The notes beneath the pieces are model-generated. The model worked only from the letters and a program-made list of their open reading frames with translations. It made no database searches and was not told the DNA's origin. Below are positions 54,464 through 64,000 of a DNA stretch of 64,000 bases, piece after piece (position 1 is the first letter of the stretch; each line of letters begins with the position of its first letter). The stretch comes from Synechococcus sp. PCC 7502. Its GTDB lineage: Bacteria > Cyanobacteriota > Cyanobacteriia > Pseudanabaenales > Pseudanabaenaceae. The DNA is taken from positions 1,580,394-1,644,393 of the forward strand of contig NC_019702.1 of assembly GCF_000317085.1 (NCBI RefSeq), read 5' to 3'. A program made the translations under genes and the position numbers.

Positions 54464-57400
54464 CTAAACCAGAAGGTTGATTTTTGAACCTGATTCAGTT
54501 TTTGTGATCTCAATTAGGGTGCTAAATGCTTCTTTGAGTTGGGGCATATGGGTAATTACTAGGATACAGGCAAAGTCTGAAGCTATGGCATTAATAGCAG
54601 AAAGTAGGCGATCGCAACCCTCAGAATCTTGGGTACCAAAGCCTTCATCAATAATTAAGGTTTGTAGCGTTCCACCCATACGTTGGGCAGTAATCCTTGC
54701 TAGTGCTAACCTAATTGCAAAATTAATCCGAAATACTTCGCCCCCAGAGTAGGTTTCGTAGGGACGGGTACCACGACTATCGGCAATTTCAATTTCTAGG
54801 GTGTCTATGACTTTATCAGCTTTTTTACCTGCTTTTTGGGTAATAAATCTGACGTTTAACTGGTAGTTGCTCAGCGTCGAGAGAATGCGGTTAGCCTCGG
54901 CTTCAATTTGGGGCAGAATTATTTCAATCATTAATGCTTGAATCCCATTTTTGCCAAATGCTTGCTGTAGTTCTTGGTGTATGAGTTGGCGTTTTTGGGT
55001 TTGGCTAATTTGAGCAGTAACCTGTTGCAATTGATTGAGCAGATATTGACGCTGGGTTTGGGCGGCTTGGAGCCTACCGATTTCCCCAATTAGATGATCT
55101 AAATGCGATCGCCTGTTTATGATTTGCCCTTGAAGGTCTTGAATTTGACTTGAGGGATCGGGGGTTTCCTGAAGACTAAGCTCTAGGCTCCTAATTTCGG
55201 TGGTGATCCTTTGCAGTTCTACAGTGCGATCGCTCATCAGGTTTTGATTTTTCTGAAATTCGGCGAGCAGGTTAGGGTACTGCTGTTGTGCCAAGTTTAA
55301 TTCTTGATATTGCAGCAAAAAAGGCTGAGCTTGTTCTTTCTGGGTTCTAATTTCTTGATGCTGATCGGGATCGTAGTTAATTTGTTCAAGGGTGCGATCG
55401 CAGGTTTCAAGACGTTGTTGTAATTCCAGATCAATGGTATTGGTGTGCAAATGGTGCGCTAATTTTTGGATGAGGGCTTGCAGTTCTGGAATTTTTATAG
55501 ATAGGCTTTCCCACTGACGGCGAGAGGTTTTAAGCTCATTGACTTTGGCTTCTGCCCATCGCCATCTTTCTACTTCCCCACGGGCAAGGGCATGATTTTT
55601 TTCATCATAGTTAAGGCTGGATAGGCTGGCTTCTATTAATTGCAATTCCGTTTGAGCATCATTTTGATCATTATTTCGATCGTCAGTGCAGAAGTTTTGG
55701 CGATCAAGTTTGTGTTGTAAGGCTTGGATGTCTTGGTCTAATCCTTGGAGCTTAGATTCAGCTTGGTGATGGGATGTTAACTGTGCCTCGAGGTTACCTT
55801 TTTTTTGTAAAAGCGGATTTAATTGTTCTAGCTCTTCTTTAAGGTGGCGGTACTCATCTCTCAGAACTTGAATTTCACACTCTGAAGCACTTTGTTGTTC
55901 TTTAATAATCCAAAGCTCCGCCTGCAATTCTTGGGATAGTACCTGGTGTTTTTGGGCAATTATCTGCCAATGTGCCTGATCTAAGGGGCGATCGCATAGG
56001 GGACAGGGAGTATCAGGTTGTTGTAGTTGCTGGGATTTAGTTTGTTGCTCTTGAATCCTTTGTTCACAGTCTAGTTGACGCTCTTTTAGCCGATTGAGGA
56101 AATCTCGTCTTTCCAGCCCTTTTTCATGGACTCGTTGTTGGTAAACTTGCTTTTTTTCCAGAATTTTAATTTGCTGCTCTAGTCCCTGTAAATTATGGAT
56201 TAAATTGGGTTGAGCTTGCGATCGCAGTAGTTGCTGCTGTTTCTGAATTTGATCTAGTTGGGCATGGATTTGAGCAATTTCTCGATCAATGGTTCTTTGC
56301 AAAACTTGCCGACGTTGGTATAGGGGTACAGACTTGATCTGCAGTTCCTCGACTTCTTGGAGCTTAATTTTTGCCTGTTGCAACTGGGCGATCACCGATT
56401 CAATTTCTGGAGCTTTATTTAAAATATTTTGCAGGTCTTGTTTTTGCTGCATTATTAACTCTAGCTGTGCCTGATAATGACGTAGGCTGCCATTGAGTTC
56501 GCTTTTCTTTTCTGCTAACTGTTGTTGTATGTGTGTGCGATCTCCACTAATTTTTTGATATTGCTGGAGTTTGTGGTTATAGGCTGCTTCTTGGTTAGCT
56601 AATTGCTGATAATGCCGATATTGATTCGTAATTGTTTCTTGATGATTTAGTAGATTCTCTAGATTTTTAATTTGCTGATATTGCTGATCGACTTGTTGCT
56701 GTAACCTTGCGATCTCTGAGTTCAATTGTTGAGTTTGTTGCTGCTGCCATTGCCATCTTTGCTCCCAGTTTTGCCGTTGTTGTTGTGTTTGTTGAAGAAC
56801 CACTAACTGTTGTTGAGTCACAGCATCTTGAGCTTGAACCTGCTCCAATTCTGAAGTTAGAGTTTGCAAATCAGAATCTATGTGTGCGCCCGCAGTAATT
56901 TGGGTTTCTAGGTTTTGCCGGGCATTTTCTAATGCCGTGATTTCACCTTTACAAATTCTGGTAATATCCTTTGCCTTTTCACTGAGTTCATCATACTGCC
57001 CTAAATTTAACATTTCTGCGAGTACAGCCTTGCGATCGCTAGGACGTTTTAGCATAAATTCATCAGCCCGTCCCTGTCGTAAGTAGGCAGAGTTGACAAA
57101 AGTACTGTAATCCATTTTGAGGTGGGCAATAATCACTTGCTGCGTTGCCCTCAATCCCCGTTCGGTCAGAGACTTAAACTGTTCGTTATTTTTAATTTGA
57201 AATTCCAGTGAACCTGCACTACCCTTGGGGCGAGTCCGAATAATCCGATAAATCTGTCCCTGCGCCTTAAAGACAAAATCTACCTTTGCCTCCTTTGCTC
57301 CGACATAAATCATGTCATCTTCGCTATTGGCACGACTGATCCCCCATAATGCCCAAGTCATTGCCTCTAATAATGAAGATTTACCCGCTCCATTGGCACC

Positions 57401-57490
57401 ACAAATACAGGCAATATGCAAGCCCGAAAAATCCAAAGCCAGATTTTGATAGCTCAAGAAATTTGTCAGGCTTAGCTTTTGGGGAATCAT
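54464..57490 (-). CDS. sbcC: SbcC/Rad50-type nuclease ATPase
   Basis: The protein has 1008 residues. An N-terminal ATPase lobe has Walker A CGANGAGKSSLLEA and the Q-loop YLRQGRADEFM. Two long Gln-rich coiled-coil arms are joined by a zinc hook CPLCDRPL near residue 495. The C-terminal lobe has the signature YSGGEVFRINFAIRLALARI and Walker B LIIDEGFGTQD. SbcC with SbcD cleaves hairpin and blocked DNA ends. No sbcD is in the window. It is divergent from rpmF. Confidence 0.92.
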   Translation of the reverse strand: MIPQKLSLTNFLSYQNLALDFSGLHIACICGANGAGKSSLLEAMTWALWGISRANSEDDMIYVGAKEAKVDFVFKAQGQIYRIIRTRPKGSAGSLEFQIKNNEQFKSLTERGLRATQQVIIAHLKMDYSTFVNSAYLRQGRADEFMLKRPSDRKAVLAEMLNLGQYDELSEKAKDITRICKGEITALENARQNLETQITAGAHIDSDLQTLTSELEQVQAQDAVTQQQLVVLQQTQQQRQNWEQRWQWQQQQTQQLNSEIARLQQQVDQQYQQIKNLENLLNHQETITNQYRHYQQLANQEAAYNHKLQQYQKISGDRTHIQQQLAEKKSELNGSLRHYQAQLELIMQQKQDLQNILNKAPEIESVIAQLQQAKIKLQEVEELQIKSVPLYQRRQVLQRTIDREIAQIHAQLDQIQKQQQLLRSQAQPNLIHNLQGLEQQIKILEKKQVYQQRVHEKGLERRDFLNRLKERQLDCEQRIQEQQTKSQQLQQPDTPCPLCDRPLDQAHWQIIAQKHQVLSQELQAELWIIKEQQSASECEIQVLRDEYRHLKEELEQLNPLLQKKGNLEAQLTSHHQAESKLQGLDQDIQALQHKLDRQNFCTDDRNNDQNDAQTELQLIEASLSSLNYDEKNHALARGEVERWRWAEAKVNELKTSRRQWESLSIKIPELQALIQKLAHHLHTNTIDLELQQRLETCDRTLEQINYDPDQHQEIRTQKEQAQPFLLQYQELNLAQQQYPNLLAEFQKNQNLMSDRTVELQRITTEIRSLELSLQETPDPSSQIQDLQGQIINRRSHLDHLIGEIGRLQAAQTQRQYLLNQLQQVTAQISQTQKRQLIHQELQQAFGKNGIQALMIEIILPQIEAEANRILSTLSNYQLNVRFITQKAGKKADKVIDTLEIEIADSRGTRPYETYSGGEVFRINFAIRLALARITAQRMGGTLQTLIIDEGFGTQDSEGCDRLLSAINAIASDFACILVITHMPQLKEAFSTLIEITKTESGSKINLLV

Positions 57491-57576
57491 AATTTTTGAT
57501 TGGCAAACTTTTAATTGGCAGAAAGTAGCTAGTTAGTATAAGATAGTAATTCTGTAAAAATTAGTTTAGCTTAATC

Positions 57577-57756
57577 ATGGCAGTCCCCAAGAAACGCACC
57601 TCAAAGTCAAAGCGTGATATTCGTAAAGCCGCATGGAAACGTAAAGCCGCTGTCTCCGCAGCCAAGGCTCTGTCTTTAGGTAAATCAATCCTAACTGGCA
57701 ATAATACTGGATTTATCTATCCTCAACCCGATGCTGAGGAAGAAACTGAAGAATAG
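57577..57756 (+). CDS. rpmF: 50S ribosomal protein L32
   Basis: A 59-residue frame, [20 protein letters not shown] then [20 protein letters not shown] and an acidic tail EEETEE. This is bL32. It lacks the four-cysteine zinc motif found in some bacterial forms, as is usual in cyanobacteria. It stands alone, 86 bp from divergent sbcC and convergent with the GvpL/F gene. Confidence 0.95.
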   Translation: MAVPKKRTSKSKRDIRKAAWKRKAAVSAAKALSLGKSILTGNNTGFIYPQPDAEEETEE

Positions 57757-57782
57757 ACTGATTTTAAGTTAATAAACTTAAG

Positions 57783-58532
57783 CTAAGGCTGCCCCAAGTT
57801 CACAAAATTAAATGGGGCGGTAAAGTTGTTATAGCGTATGCGTAAGCGATGATCGTACTTGGCATCTAAGTTTTCAATAGCGATCGCAAATTCTGATTCT
57901 CGATCCCATGCAATTAGAAAAGCGGCATTGTAGAGCATGTTTTCTGTCAGCAAATCTCCCACCACATATTCATAGCTCAAGGGTTGGAGAACTTCCAAAA
58001 AAGTGCCAACAATTTCTTCCCGTTTTTGGTTTAGTGCCGATTCTAGTTCTTTGCCAATAGCGATCGCTGCATCCATACTCAAGGTTTTACCCATTAGCGA
58101 CTCTCGTTTCTGGTTCAATTCAGTATTTTCACCCAGGATTAAATTCAACTCAGCAATTTGATCCCAAAATAATTTAATCCCCACTTCCCTCTTTCCCTGC
58201 AGCTTGTTTAATAAATCCTTTAAATCCGATTGATGCCCCTCAATTAGTTTTTGTTTTACCTCCGCCCAGTCATCAACCACTAAGCCAAATTGCAAGGGTA
58301 AAGGTACATTGTAAACATCCACCTTCATTACGGCTTCAATTACCCGTTCGTGGGTCAATAAATTAGCGCGACTGGCAAGATATCTCTCCTGTAGTGCTTC
58401 ACTATATACAAGCGTGAAGGGATCGATCTCCTGAAATTGGACAGGCTGTTGATTCATCCCCTCGATTTTTAGGCTGTTTTTGAGTTTTTCAAGGTCTTGC
58501 CCGTTAGCGATCGCATACAAATATAAGCTCAT
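57783..58532 (-). CDS. GvpL/GvpF family gas vesicle protein
   Basis: This 249-residue protein starts SLYLYAIANGQDLEKLKNSL and has HERVIEAVMKVDVYNVPLPLQFG, EVGIKLFWD and the end NAAFLIAWDRESEFAIAIENLDAKY ... LRIRYNNFTAPFNFV. This is the GvpL/GvpF family, a minor component or assembly factor of gas vesicles. No gvpA, gvpC, gvpN, gvpK or gvpG is near, so here it is either a scattered part of a gas vesicle set or has another use. The 60-residue gene lies 4 bp upstream. Confidence 0.9.
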   Translation of the reverse strand: MSLYLYAIANGQDLEKLKNSLKIEGMNQQPVQFQEIDPFTLVYSEALQERYLASRANLLTHERVIEAVMKVDVYNVPLPLQFGLVVDDWAEVKQKLIEGHQSDLKDLLNKLQGKREVGIKLFWDQIAELNLILGENTELNQKRESLMGKTLSMDAAIAIGKELESALNQKREEIVGTFLEVLQPLSYEYVVGDLLTENMLYNAAFLIAWDRESEFAIAIENLDAKYDHRLRIRYNNFTAPFNFVNLGQP

Positions 58533-58536
58533 GGGT

Positions 58537-58719
58537 TTAACTAATGGCTAAATCGGGGAAGGTTTTTTGAAAATCAGCAATCAAGTCATTAATTTCTTCC
58601 AATGCCTGCACCACATCTATAGTTAGATTACCTAAATCTTCACGATTAGAAAGCTGAATTAGTACTGAGCGTTTCAAAGCGATCACTGCAATTTTTTCCT
58701 TAATAGATTCAGGAGTCAT
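58537..58719 (-). CDS. Small acidic helical protein in operon with GvpL/F
   Basis: This 60-residue protein (MTPESIKEKIAVIALKRSVL then QLSNREDLGNLTIDVVQALE and EINDLIADFQKTFPDL) is helical and soluble. I do not recognise a family. Its stop is 4 bp from the GvpL/F start, so the two are likely co-translated and may bind each other. Confidence 0.75.
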   Translation of the reverse strand: MTPESIKEKIAVIALKRSVLIQLSNREDLGNLTIDVVQALEEINDLIADFQKTFPDLAIS

Positions 58720-58820
58720 GATTTATGTAGGTGTAAAAAGTATAGATTTTGTATTTCCCTAATCTTATCCCAGCCTAACCATTATGATTGAATAGAGGTA
58801 TAGACAAACTTGGTGTAATC

Positions 58821-59222
58821 ATGGATAAGGATATCGTTACCGTCAGACCAGAAATTACTACAGATACAATTCAGAAACTACCTAATTATGTCGGCATATC
58901 GGGGTTGACCGTTGGAGCCAAAGGAATTTCTATGAATATGGTGGTAATACCTCCGAGTTCTGCCGCTGAACCACATTTTCATAAGGGTTTTGAAACAGCA
59001 ATATATCTCTTAAAGGGCAAAGTAGAGACTTTATACGGAGAAAATCTAGCAAAGTCAGTTGTAAATACAGAGGGGGATTTTATATTTATTCCCGAAGGTG
59101 TGCCTCACCAGCCTAGAAACTTGAGTAATACTGAAGCGGCGATCGCCATAGTATCTCGTAATGATCCTAATGAGCAAGAGAGTGTTCAGGTTTACAGAAG
59201 CAAGACATCGGATCAAAGCTAA
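58821..59222 (+). CDS. Cupin domain protein
   Basis: The ATG at 58821 gives 133 residues; the longer frame from 58788 is less likely. The cupin motifs are AAEPHFHKGFETAIYLLKGKVETLYG and FIFIPEGVPHQPRNLS, with His and Glu metal ligands. A single-domain cupin of unknown substrate; it could be a small dioxygenase or a sugar- or metal-binding protein. Confidence 0.88.
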   Translation: MDKDIVTVRPEITTDTIQKLPNYVGISGLTVGAKGISMNMVVIPPSSAAEPHFHKGFETAIYLLKGKVETLYGENLAKSVVNTEGDFIFIPEGVPHQPRNLSNTEAAIAIVSRNDPNEQESVQVYRSKTSDQS

Positions 59223-59333
59223 CATGCTTCAAATAAGCTGGTTGGGTTCAGTTAATATTTTCTGCTCACTCCCTTTCCAAGTTATCGAGTTATCAAGCTA
59301 AATTTCCTTGGCAACATGCAGAGTTCAGTATTT

Positions 59334-60275
59334 TTAGGCATACTTCCCCAACTTACCTAGTAACAGATTTTCTTCAGGACTAATAGACCAACCTAATGCC
59401 CCTGCATTTTCACGAGCTTGACTCGCAGTTTTAGCACCTGGAATTGGGATCACTTGGCTCTGGGACTTACTTTGATAAATCAACCAATTCAAGGCAATCT
59501 GAGCAGGAGATCGATTATATTTAGCTCCTATTTCTTCAAGCAGTTGTAGTAACGGTTCAATTTTGGTTAAGCCTACAGGTTTAAACCTTGGGTCTATTTT
59601 CCTTGCACCTGTGGGGCGGATAGTGGTTCCACTATTTCTATACTTACCTGTCAATAAACCTTGGGCAAGGGGGCTATATGCCAAAATTGTCACACCTAGC
59701 TCTTTGGCTGTCGCCAAAATGCCATTAGTTTCAATTTCTCGATCCAATAGTGAATAGCGCACTTGATTGACTGCCAGTTTTACCCCCTCTTGTGTCAGAT
59801 ATGTATGAGCTTCTCGCATTTGGCTAGCCGAATAATTACTAATACCTACTGCCGCAATTCTGCCTGTTTTAACTTCATCAGCTAAGGTCTGCATTAAAGT
59901 TTTTTGACTGATTAAAAAGCTCACTGGCTGGTGTACCTGATACAACGCCACCGTATTTAGTTGTAAACGGTTTAGACTAGCAGTTATAGAATCTCTAATG
60001 TTTTGGGCATTAAATCGCCAAGGTAATGGCATAAACTTGGTTGCAATTTGCACATTTTGAGACTTAACCCCTATTTCCTGAAGAAACTTGCCAATTAATC
60101 GCTCAGATTCCCCTAAGCCATAGACTTCAGCCGTATCAAAAAATGTAATCCCTGATTCTAGGGAAGTCAAAAATGCATTTCTCACCTGCTCTTTATCATT
60201 GGCTTGAGCATAATCCCAAAATAAATTATCCCCCCAAGCCCATGTGCCAATACCAATCTTTGGAAACTCAGTCAT
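59334..60275 (-). CDS. Aldo/keto reductase
   Basis: I prefer the ATG at 60275 (313 residues); the longer frame from 60323 overlaps the end of chlG. The barrel has GIGTWAWGD, FFDTAEVYGLGESERLIG with the catalytic Asp and Tyr, IATKFMP with the Lys, LYQVHQPVSF with the His and the NADPH segment VIPIPGAKTASQARENAGAL. It lies just downstream of chlG and may share its transcript. The substrate is unknown. Confidence 0.92.
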   Translation of the reverse strand: MTEFPKIGIGTWAWGDNLFWDYAQANDKEQVRNAFLTSLESGITFFDTAEVYGLGESERLIGKFLQEIGVKSQNVQIATKFMPLPWRFNAQNIRDSITASLNRLQLNTVALYQVHQPVSFLISQKTLMQTLADEVKTGRIAAVGISNYSASQMREAHTYLTQEGVKLAVNQVRYSLLDREIETNGILATAKELGVTILAYSPLAQGLLTGKYRNSGTTIRPTGARKIDPRFKPVGLTKIEPLLQLLEEIGAKYNRSPAQIALNWLIYQSKSQSQVIPIPGAKTASQARENAGALGWSISPEENLLLGKLGKYA

Positions 60276-60288
60276 GTTAAGGTTCTCT

Positions 60289-61278
60289 TCAAATTCCCGC
60301 ATGTCCCATGGCAACACCTGCAACTAGCATCCCAATTACCAAAAAAGGTTGAGCACTTGCCTGATACTTAACATCATTTTTAAGTGGGTCTCTTAAATAA
60401 TACATATCCTGGAATGTAATCTGGGGAATAATCAACAGCATTAAAACACTTGCATAGAGTTGTTCGCCCAAGGTAACTAAATAAGCAGCTATACCTATTT
60501 GAAATACATCGATCATGATCGCCGAGATCAATGCCGCGCGATTTACCCCAAACATTACAGGTAAAGATTTCAAACCCAAAGTGCGATCGCCTTCAACGCT
60601 CTTAAAATCATTAACAATGGCAATGCCTAAGCCTGCCAAACTATAAAACATAGTGATTGCTACAACTTTCCAATTGAGTTCACCAAATAAAGCATGACCC
60701 ACACACCAAGGCAAAGTGATATAGCTGGCTCCCAACGCATAGCTACCCAACCAGCCATTTTGCTTAAGTTTTAGAGGTGGAGCAGAATAGATATATGCCA
60801 AAAATGCCCCAATCACAGCAATTTTAGTCACAGTAAAAGATTCATGTCCAGCCCAAAAGTCCAGAGACACAGCGATCTCCATACCGACAATTAATAAAAA
60901 CCAAATTTGAGCAATCACTTGCTTTAAAGAAATTGCGCCCGAAGGAATAGGACGATAGGGTTCATTAATGGCATCAATTTCCCGATCATAATAATCATTC
61001 ATGATTTGGGTGTAACCCGTCATAATTGGACCAGATAGGAGCATACAGGCAGCAGAGATAAGTACATTTTCTAAAGTCCATGTATATTTTCCTGAAGAAG
61101 CTGCTCCACAGATTACTCCCCACATTAGTGGGATCCATGTAATAGGCTTCATTAGTTGCAGCCTTAGCTTCCAAATTGAAGTTTCAGTGGCAGTTGCTCC
61201 CTTCATTCCCAGAATCTGCCGAGTCCGAAGATCGTTAGTATTTGATTGATTTAATTGATCGGAATTGTCTAAGGTCAT
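60289..61278 (-). CDS. chlG: Chlorophyll synthase ChlG
   Basis: This 329-residue UbiA-type prenyltransferase attaches phytyl or geranylgeranyl to chlorophyllide a, the last step of chlorophyll synthesis. It has nine or so membrane helices. The first Asp-rich motif is NDYYDREIDAINEPYRPIPS and the second is NDFKSVEGDRTLGLKSLPV. The N-terminus includes RQILGMKGA. It is divergent from psbA by 211 bp. Confidence 0.95.
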   Translation of the reverse strand: MTLDNSDQLNQSNTNDLRTRQILGMKGATATETSIWKLRLQLMKPITWIPLMWGVICGAASSGKYTWTLENVLISAACMLLSGPIMTGYTQIMNDYYDREIDAINEPYRPIPSGAISLKQVIAQIWFLLIVGMEIAVSLDFWAGHESFTVTKIAVIGAFLAYIYSAPPLKLKQNGWLGSYALGASYITLPWCVGHALFGELNWKVVAITMFYSLAGLGIAIVNDFKSVEGDRTLGLKSLPVMFGVNRAALISAIMIDVFQIGIAAYLVTLGEQLYASVLMLLIIPQITFQDMYYLRDPLKNDVKYQASAQPFLVIGMLVAGVAMGHAGI

Positions 61279-61408
61279 GGATTTTTAGCACTACTATTTT
61301 AAAATCATCGCATTAATCCCATTTATCTATAACAAATAGAGTAACTAGGACTATTTTAATTAGCGCATTCATCTACATTGTTACAAAAAGTGAAGCCAAA
61401 ATAATTTC

Positions 61409-61438
61409 TTTACAAAAGTAAACAAAAGAGTGTATATT
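61409..61438 (+). promoter_or_regulatory. psbA promoter (sigma-70 type)
   Basis: A -35 TTTACA at 61409-61414 and a -10 TATATT at 61433-61438 are 18 bp apart, with TG just before the -10. Transcription would begin near 61445, giving a leader of about 45 bases, which is typical for cyanobacterial psbA. Confidence 0.7.
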
Positions 61439-61489
61439 ACATCTATAGGGAAACCTAATAAATAAACATTCATACAACCAAAAGCAATT

Positions 61490-62572
61490 ATGACCACAAC
61501 AGTACAAAGACGCGAAAGCGCCAGCGTATGGGAACAATTCTGCCAGTGGGTAACCAGCACCGAGAACCGCCTATACGTAGGCTGGTTTGGAGTACTAATG
61601 ATTCCATGCTTACTAGCAGCAACCATTTGCTTCACCATCGCCTTCATCGCCGCCCCTCCCGTAGACATCGATGGCATCCGTGAACCAGTCAGTGGTTCCC
61701 TACTATACGGCAACAACATGATTTCCGCCGCCGTAGTACCAAGTTCCAACGCCATTGGATTGCACTTTTACCCCATTTGGGAAGCCGACAGCCTAGACGA
61801 ATGGCTCTACAACGGTGGACCATACCAACTCGTAATCTTCCACTTCATCATCGGCATTTGCTGCTACATGGGAAGAGAATGGGAACTATCCTACCGCCTC
61901 GGCATGCGTCCTTGGATTGCAGTAGCATACTCTGCACCAGTAGCTGCAGCCCTAGCCGTATTCTTAATTTACCCTATCGGACAAGGTTCATTCTCCGACG
62001 GTATGCCCCTAGGCATCTCTGGAACCTTCAACTTCATGATCGTATTCCAAGCAGAACATAACATCCTGATGCACCCCTTCCACATGTTGGGCGTAGCAGG
62101 CGTATTTGGCGGAAGCTTATTCAGCGCAATGCACGGAAGCTTGGTAACCTCCAGCTTAATTCGTGAAACCACCGAAAACGAATCTGCAAACTATGGATAC
62201 AAATTCGGACAAGAAGAAGAAACCTACAACATTGTTGCCGCCCACGGATACTTTGGACGCTTGATCTTCCAATACGCCAGCTTCAACAATAGCCGTAGCT
62301 TACACTTCTTCCTAGCACTATGGCCAGTAGTCGGTATTTGGTTCACTGCACTGGGCGTAAGCACCATGGCATTCAACCTCAACGGATTTAACTTCAACCA
62401 ATCCATTGCAGACAGCCAAGGACGAGTAGTACCAAGCTGGGCAGATGTAATCAACCGTGCTAACTTGGGTATGGAAGTAATGCATGAAAGAAATGCACAT
62501 AACTTCCCACTTGACCTAGCTGCTGTAGAAGTTGCTCCTGTTGCTCTAACTGCTCCTGCGATCAATGGTTAA
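61490..62572 (+). CDS. psbA: Photosystem II D1 protein, Glu130 form
   Basis: This 360-residue core protein holds P680, pheophytin and the QB site, and ligates the manganese cluster. Asp170, Glu189, His198, His332, Glu333, Asp342 and Ala344 are all present, and Ser264 is present at the QB site. Residue 130 is Glu (GREWEL), the D1:2 or high-light type, not the Gln of D1:1. The 16 residues after Ala344 are the tail removed by CtpA. Codon use is much more C-ending than in neighbours, as expected for a highly expressed gene. A good promoter and terminator frame it. Confidence 0.98.
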   Translation: MTTTVQRRESASVWEQFCQWVTSTENRLYVGWFGVLMIPCLLAATICFTIAFIAAPPVDIDGIREPVSGSLLYGNNMISAAVVPSSNAIGLHFYPIWEADSLDEWLYNGGPYQLVIFHFIIGICCYMGREWELSYRLGMRPWIAVAYSAPVAAALAVFLIYPIGQGSFSDGMPLGISGTFNFMIVFQAEHNILMHPFHMLGVAGVFGGSLFSAMHGSLVTSSLIRETTENESANYGYKFGQEEETYNIVAAHGYFGRLIFQYASFNNSRSLHFFLALWPVVGIWFTALGVSTMAFNLNGFNFNQSIADSQGRVVPSWADVINRANLGMEVMHERNAHNFPLDLAAVEVAPVALTAPAING

Positions 62573-62632
62573 TTTCTAGTCTAGGAATAGCCGAACAGCG
62601 ATTGAACTGAATTGAATGTAAATGTATTTTTA

Positions 62633-62660
62633 GGGAGGGACTTCAAGCCTTCCCTTTTTT
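62633..62660 (+). terminator. Rho-independent terminator of psbA
   Basis: GGGAGGG pairs with CCTTCCC (one G-U pair) around an eight-base loop and is followed by six T residues. It lies about 60 bases past the psbA stop. Confidence 0.85.
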
Positions 62661-62729
62661 GGTTTCTACCCCTTAGTACAGCTTATTTCACTACTAATGC
62701 TATTCTTGTCGATGTAGGTTTTAAAGAAC

Positions 62730-63053
62730 TGAGATAATAACCAATGTGCTGATATGGAACTTCTACTCGTGTAGACATGCGTTCAACACTAATTACACTC
62801 TTCACTCCAGTCCATTTGGTATCTGTGTCTACTGGTGGCTCAAATACTTTAACTATTCTTTGAATTTGACAGTCTCTAATTTTTTCCTCTGGCTAGGGTT
62901 CAAACAAGTTCATGATAGACATTGGCAAATTGAATGTTTCCACAGGGTAATCAATCAGGTTTGCCATTCGTCAATTTATCTTAGAAAATCTCTCACAACC
63001 TGTATCAACTTGAATCTATACATCGCCATTATTGATAGACTTTTAATCAGTTT
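62730..63053 (+). pseudogene. Decayed transposase fragment
   Basis: In the gap between psbA and serS a frame around 62895-63000 reads FKQVHDRHWQIECFHRVINQVCH, which resembles the C-terminal DDE part of IS4/IS701-type transposases (the HWQIECFHR block with the catalytic Glu). Upstream parts are in other frames or have stops, and no inverted repeats are seen. A relic is the best reading. Confidence 0.5.

Positions 63054-64000
<947 letters not shown>

Noticed and set aside
61381-61755. A 124-codon minus-strand frame over the psbA promoter and start
   Set aside because: It is antisense to the strongly conserved D1 N-terminus and has no start signal.

Overview
The window is cyanobacterial chromosome. 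It carries photosystem II genes (psbA; psbE-F-L-J), photosystem I psaI, chlorophyll synthase chlG, phosphoribulokinase, NDH-1 subunits ndhD, ndhH and ndhA, the lineage proteins Ycf34 and CGLD27, an A-type flavodiiron protein, sqdX and many copies of the HIP1 octamer GCGATCGC. The low-to-moderate GC content, with A/T-rich gaps, fits a Pseudanabaena/Synechococcus-like lineage. That placement is a guess from general character, not a measured result.

Layout. 1-5.9 kb: the end of an HlyD-type adaptor gene cut by the window edge, ycf34, a two-domain deacetylase/phosphodiester glycosidase, sufS, rplU-rpmA and larB. 6-16.9 kb: a radical SAM protein coupled to a small membrane-anchored protein, an M50-CBS protease, prk, two lineage proteins on the minus strand, a SpoIID-type protein behind an unknown protein, and a flavodiiron protein followed at once by a small SMR exporter. 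17.2-23.1 kb is the accessory part: a lone protein with a HEPN-like R-x4-H motif, a 53-codon small gene, an O-methyltransferase, a decayed IS1-family element, a frameshifted two-module gene, and an IS5-family element inserted four codons before that gene's original stop. 23.1-32.6 kb: Uma2, NUDIX, wecB, a secreted protein with a PFE-type C-terminal anchor, YbjN, PsiE, a tight CGLD27/D,D-carboxypeptidase/HEAGH-protease operon, sqdX and a PRC-barrel protein. 32.8-44.8 kb: ndhD, a zinc-ribbon methyltransferase, a large membrane protein, and an iron(III) uptake locus (permease and ATPase divergent; binding protein behind a Fur-like box) with a Gly/Cys-rich membrane protein inside it, then thioredoxin, an Old Yellow Enzyme and YccF. 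45-53 kb: a second B12-type radical SAM protein, a CmpR/CcmR-like LysR regulator, psaI facing psbEFLJ, thiD, a second Uma2 and ndhH-ndhA. 53-64 kb: a zinc-ribbon membrane protein, DUF1825, FHA and SbcC, rpmF, a GvpL/F protein with a 60-residue partner, a cupin, aldo/keto reductase with chlG, psbA, a transposase relic, and the 5'-truncated serS.

Most of the window is ordinary core gene content. The observations most worth a second look are the HEPN-like gene and its palindromic promoter, the IS-interrupted module-repeat gene whose original end can be reconstructed, several short genes outside conventional ORF length limits, the Fur-like box that decides the futA start, the Gly/Cys-rich protein inside the iron locus, and the three-gene CGLD27 operon. 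I found no CRISPR array, rRNA, convincing tRNA or recognised riboswitch.
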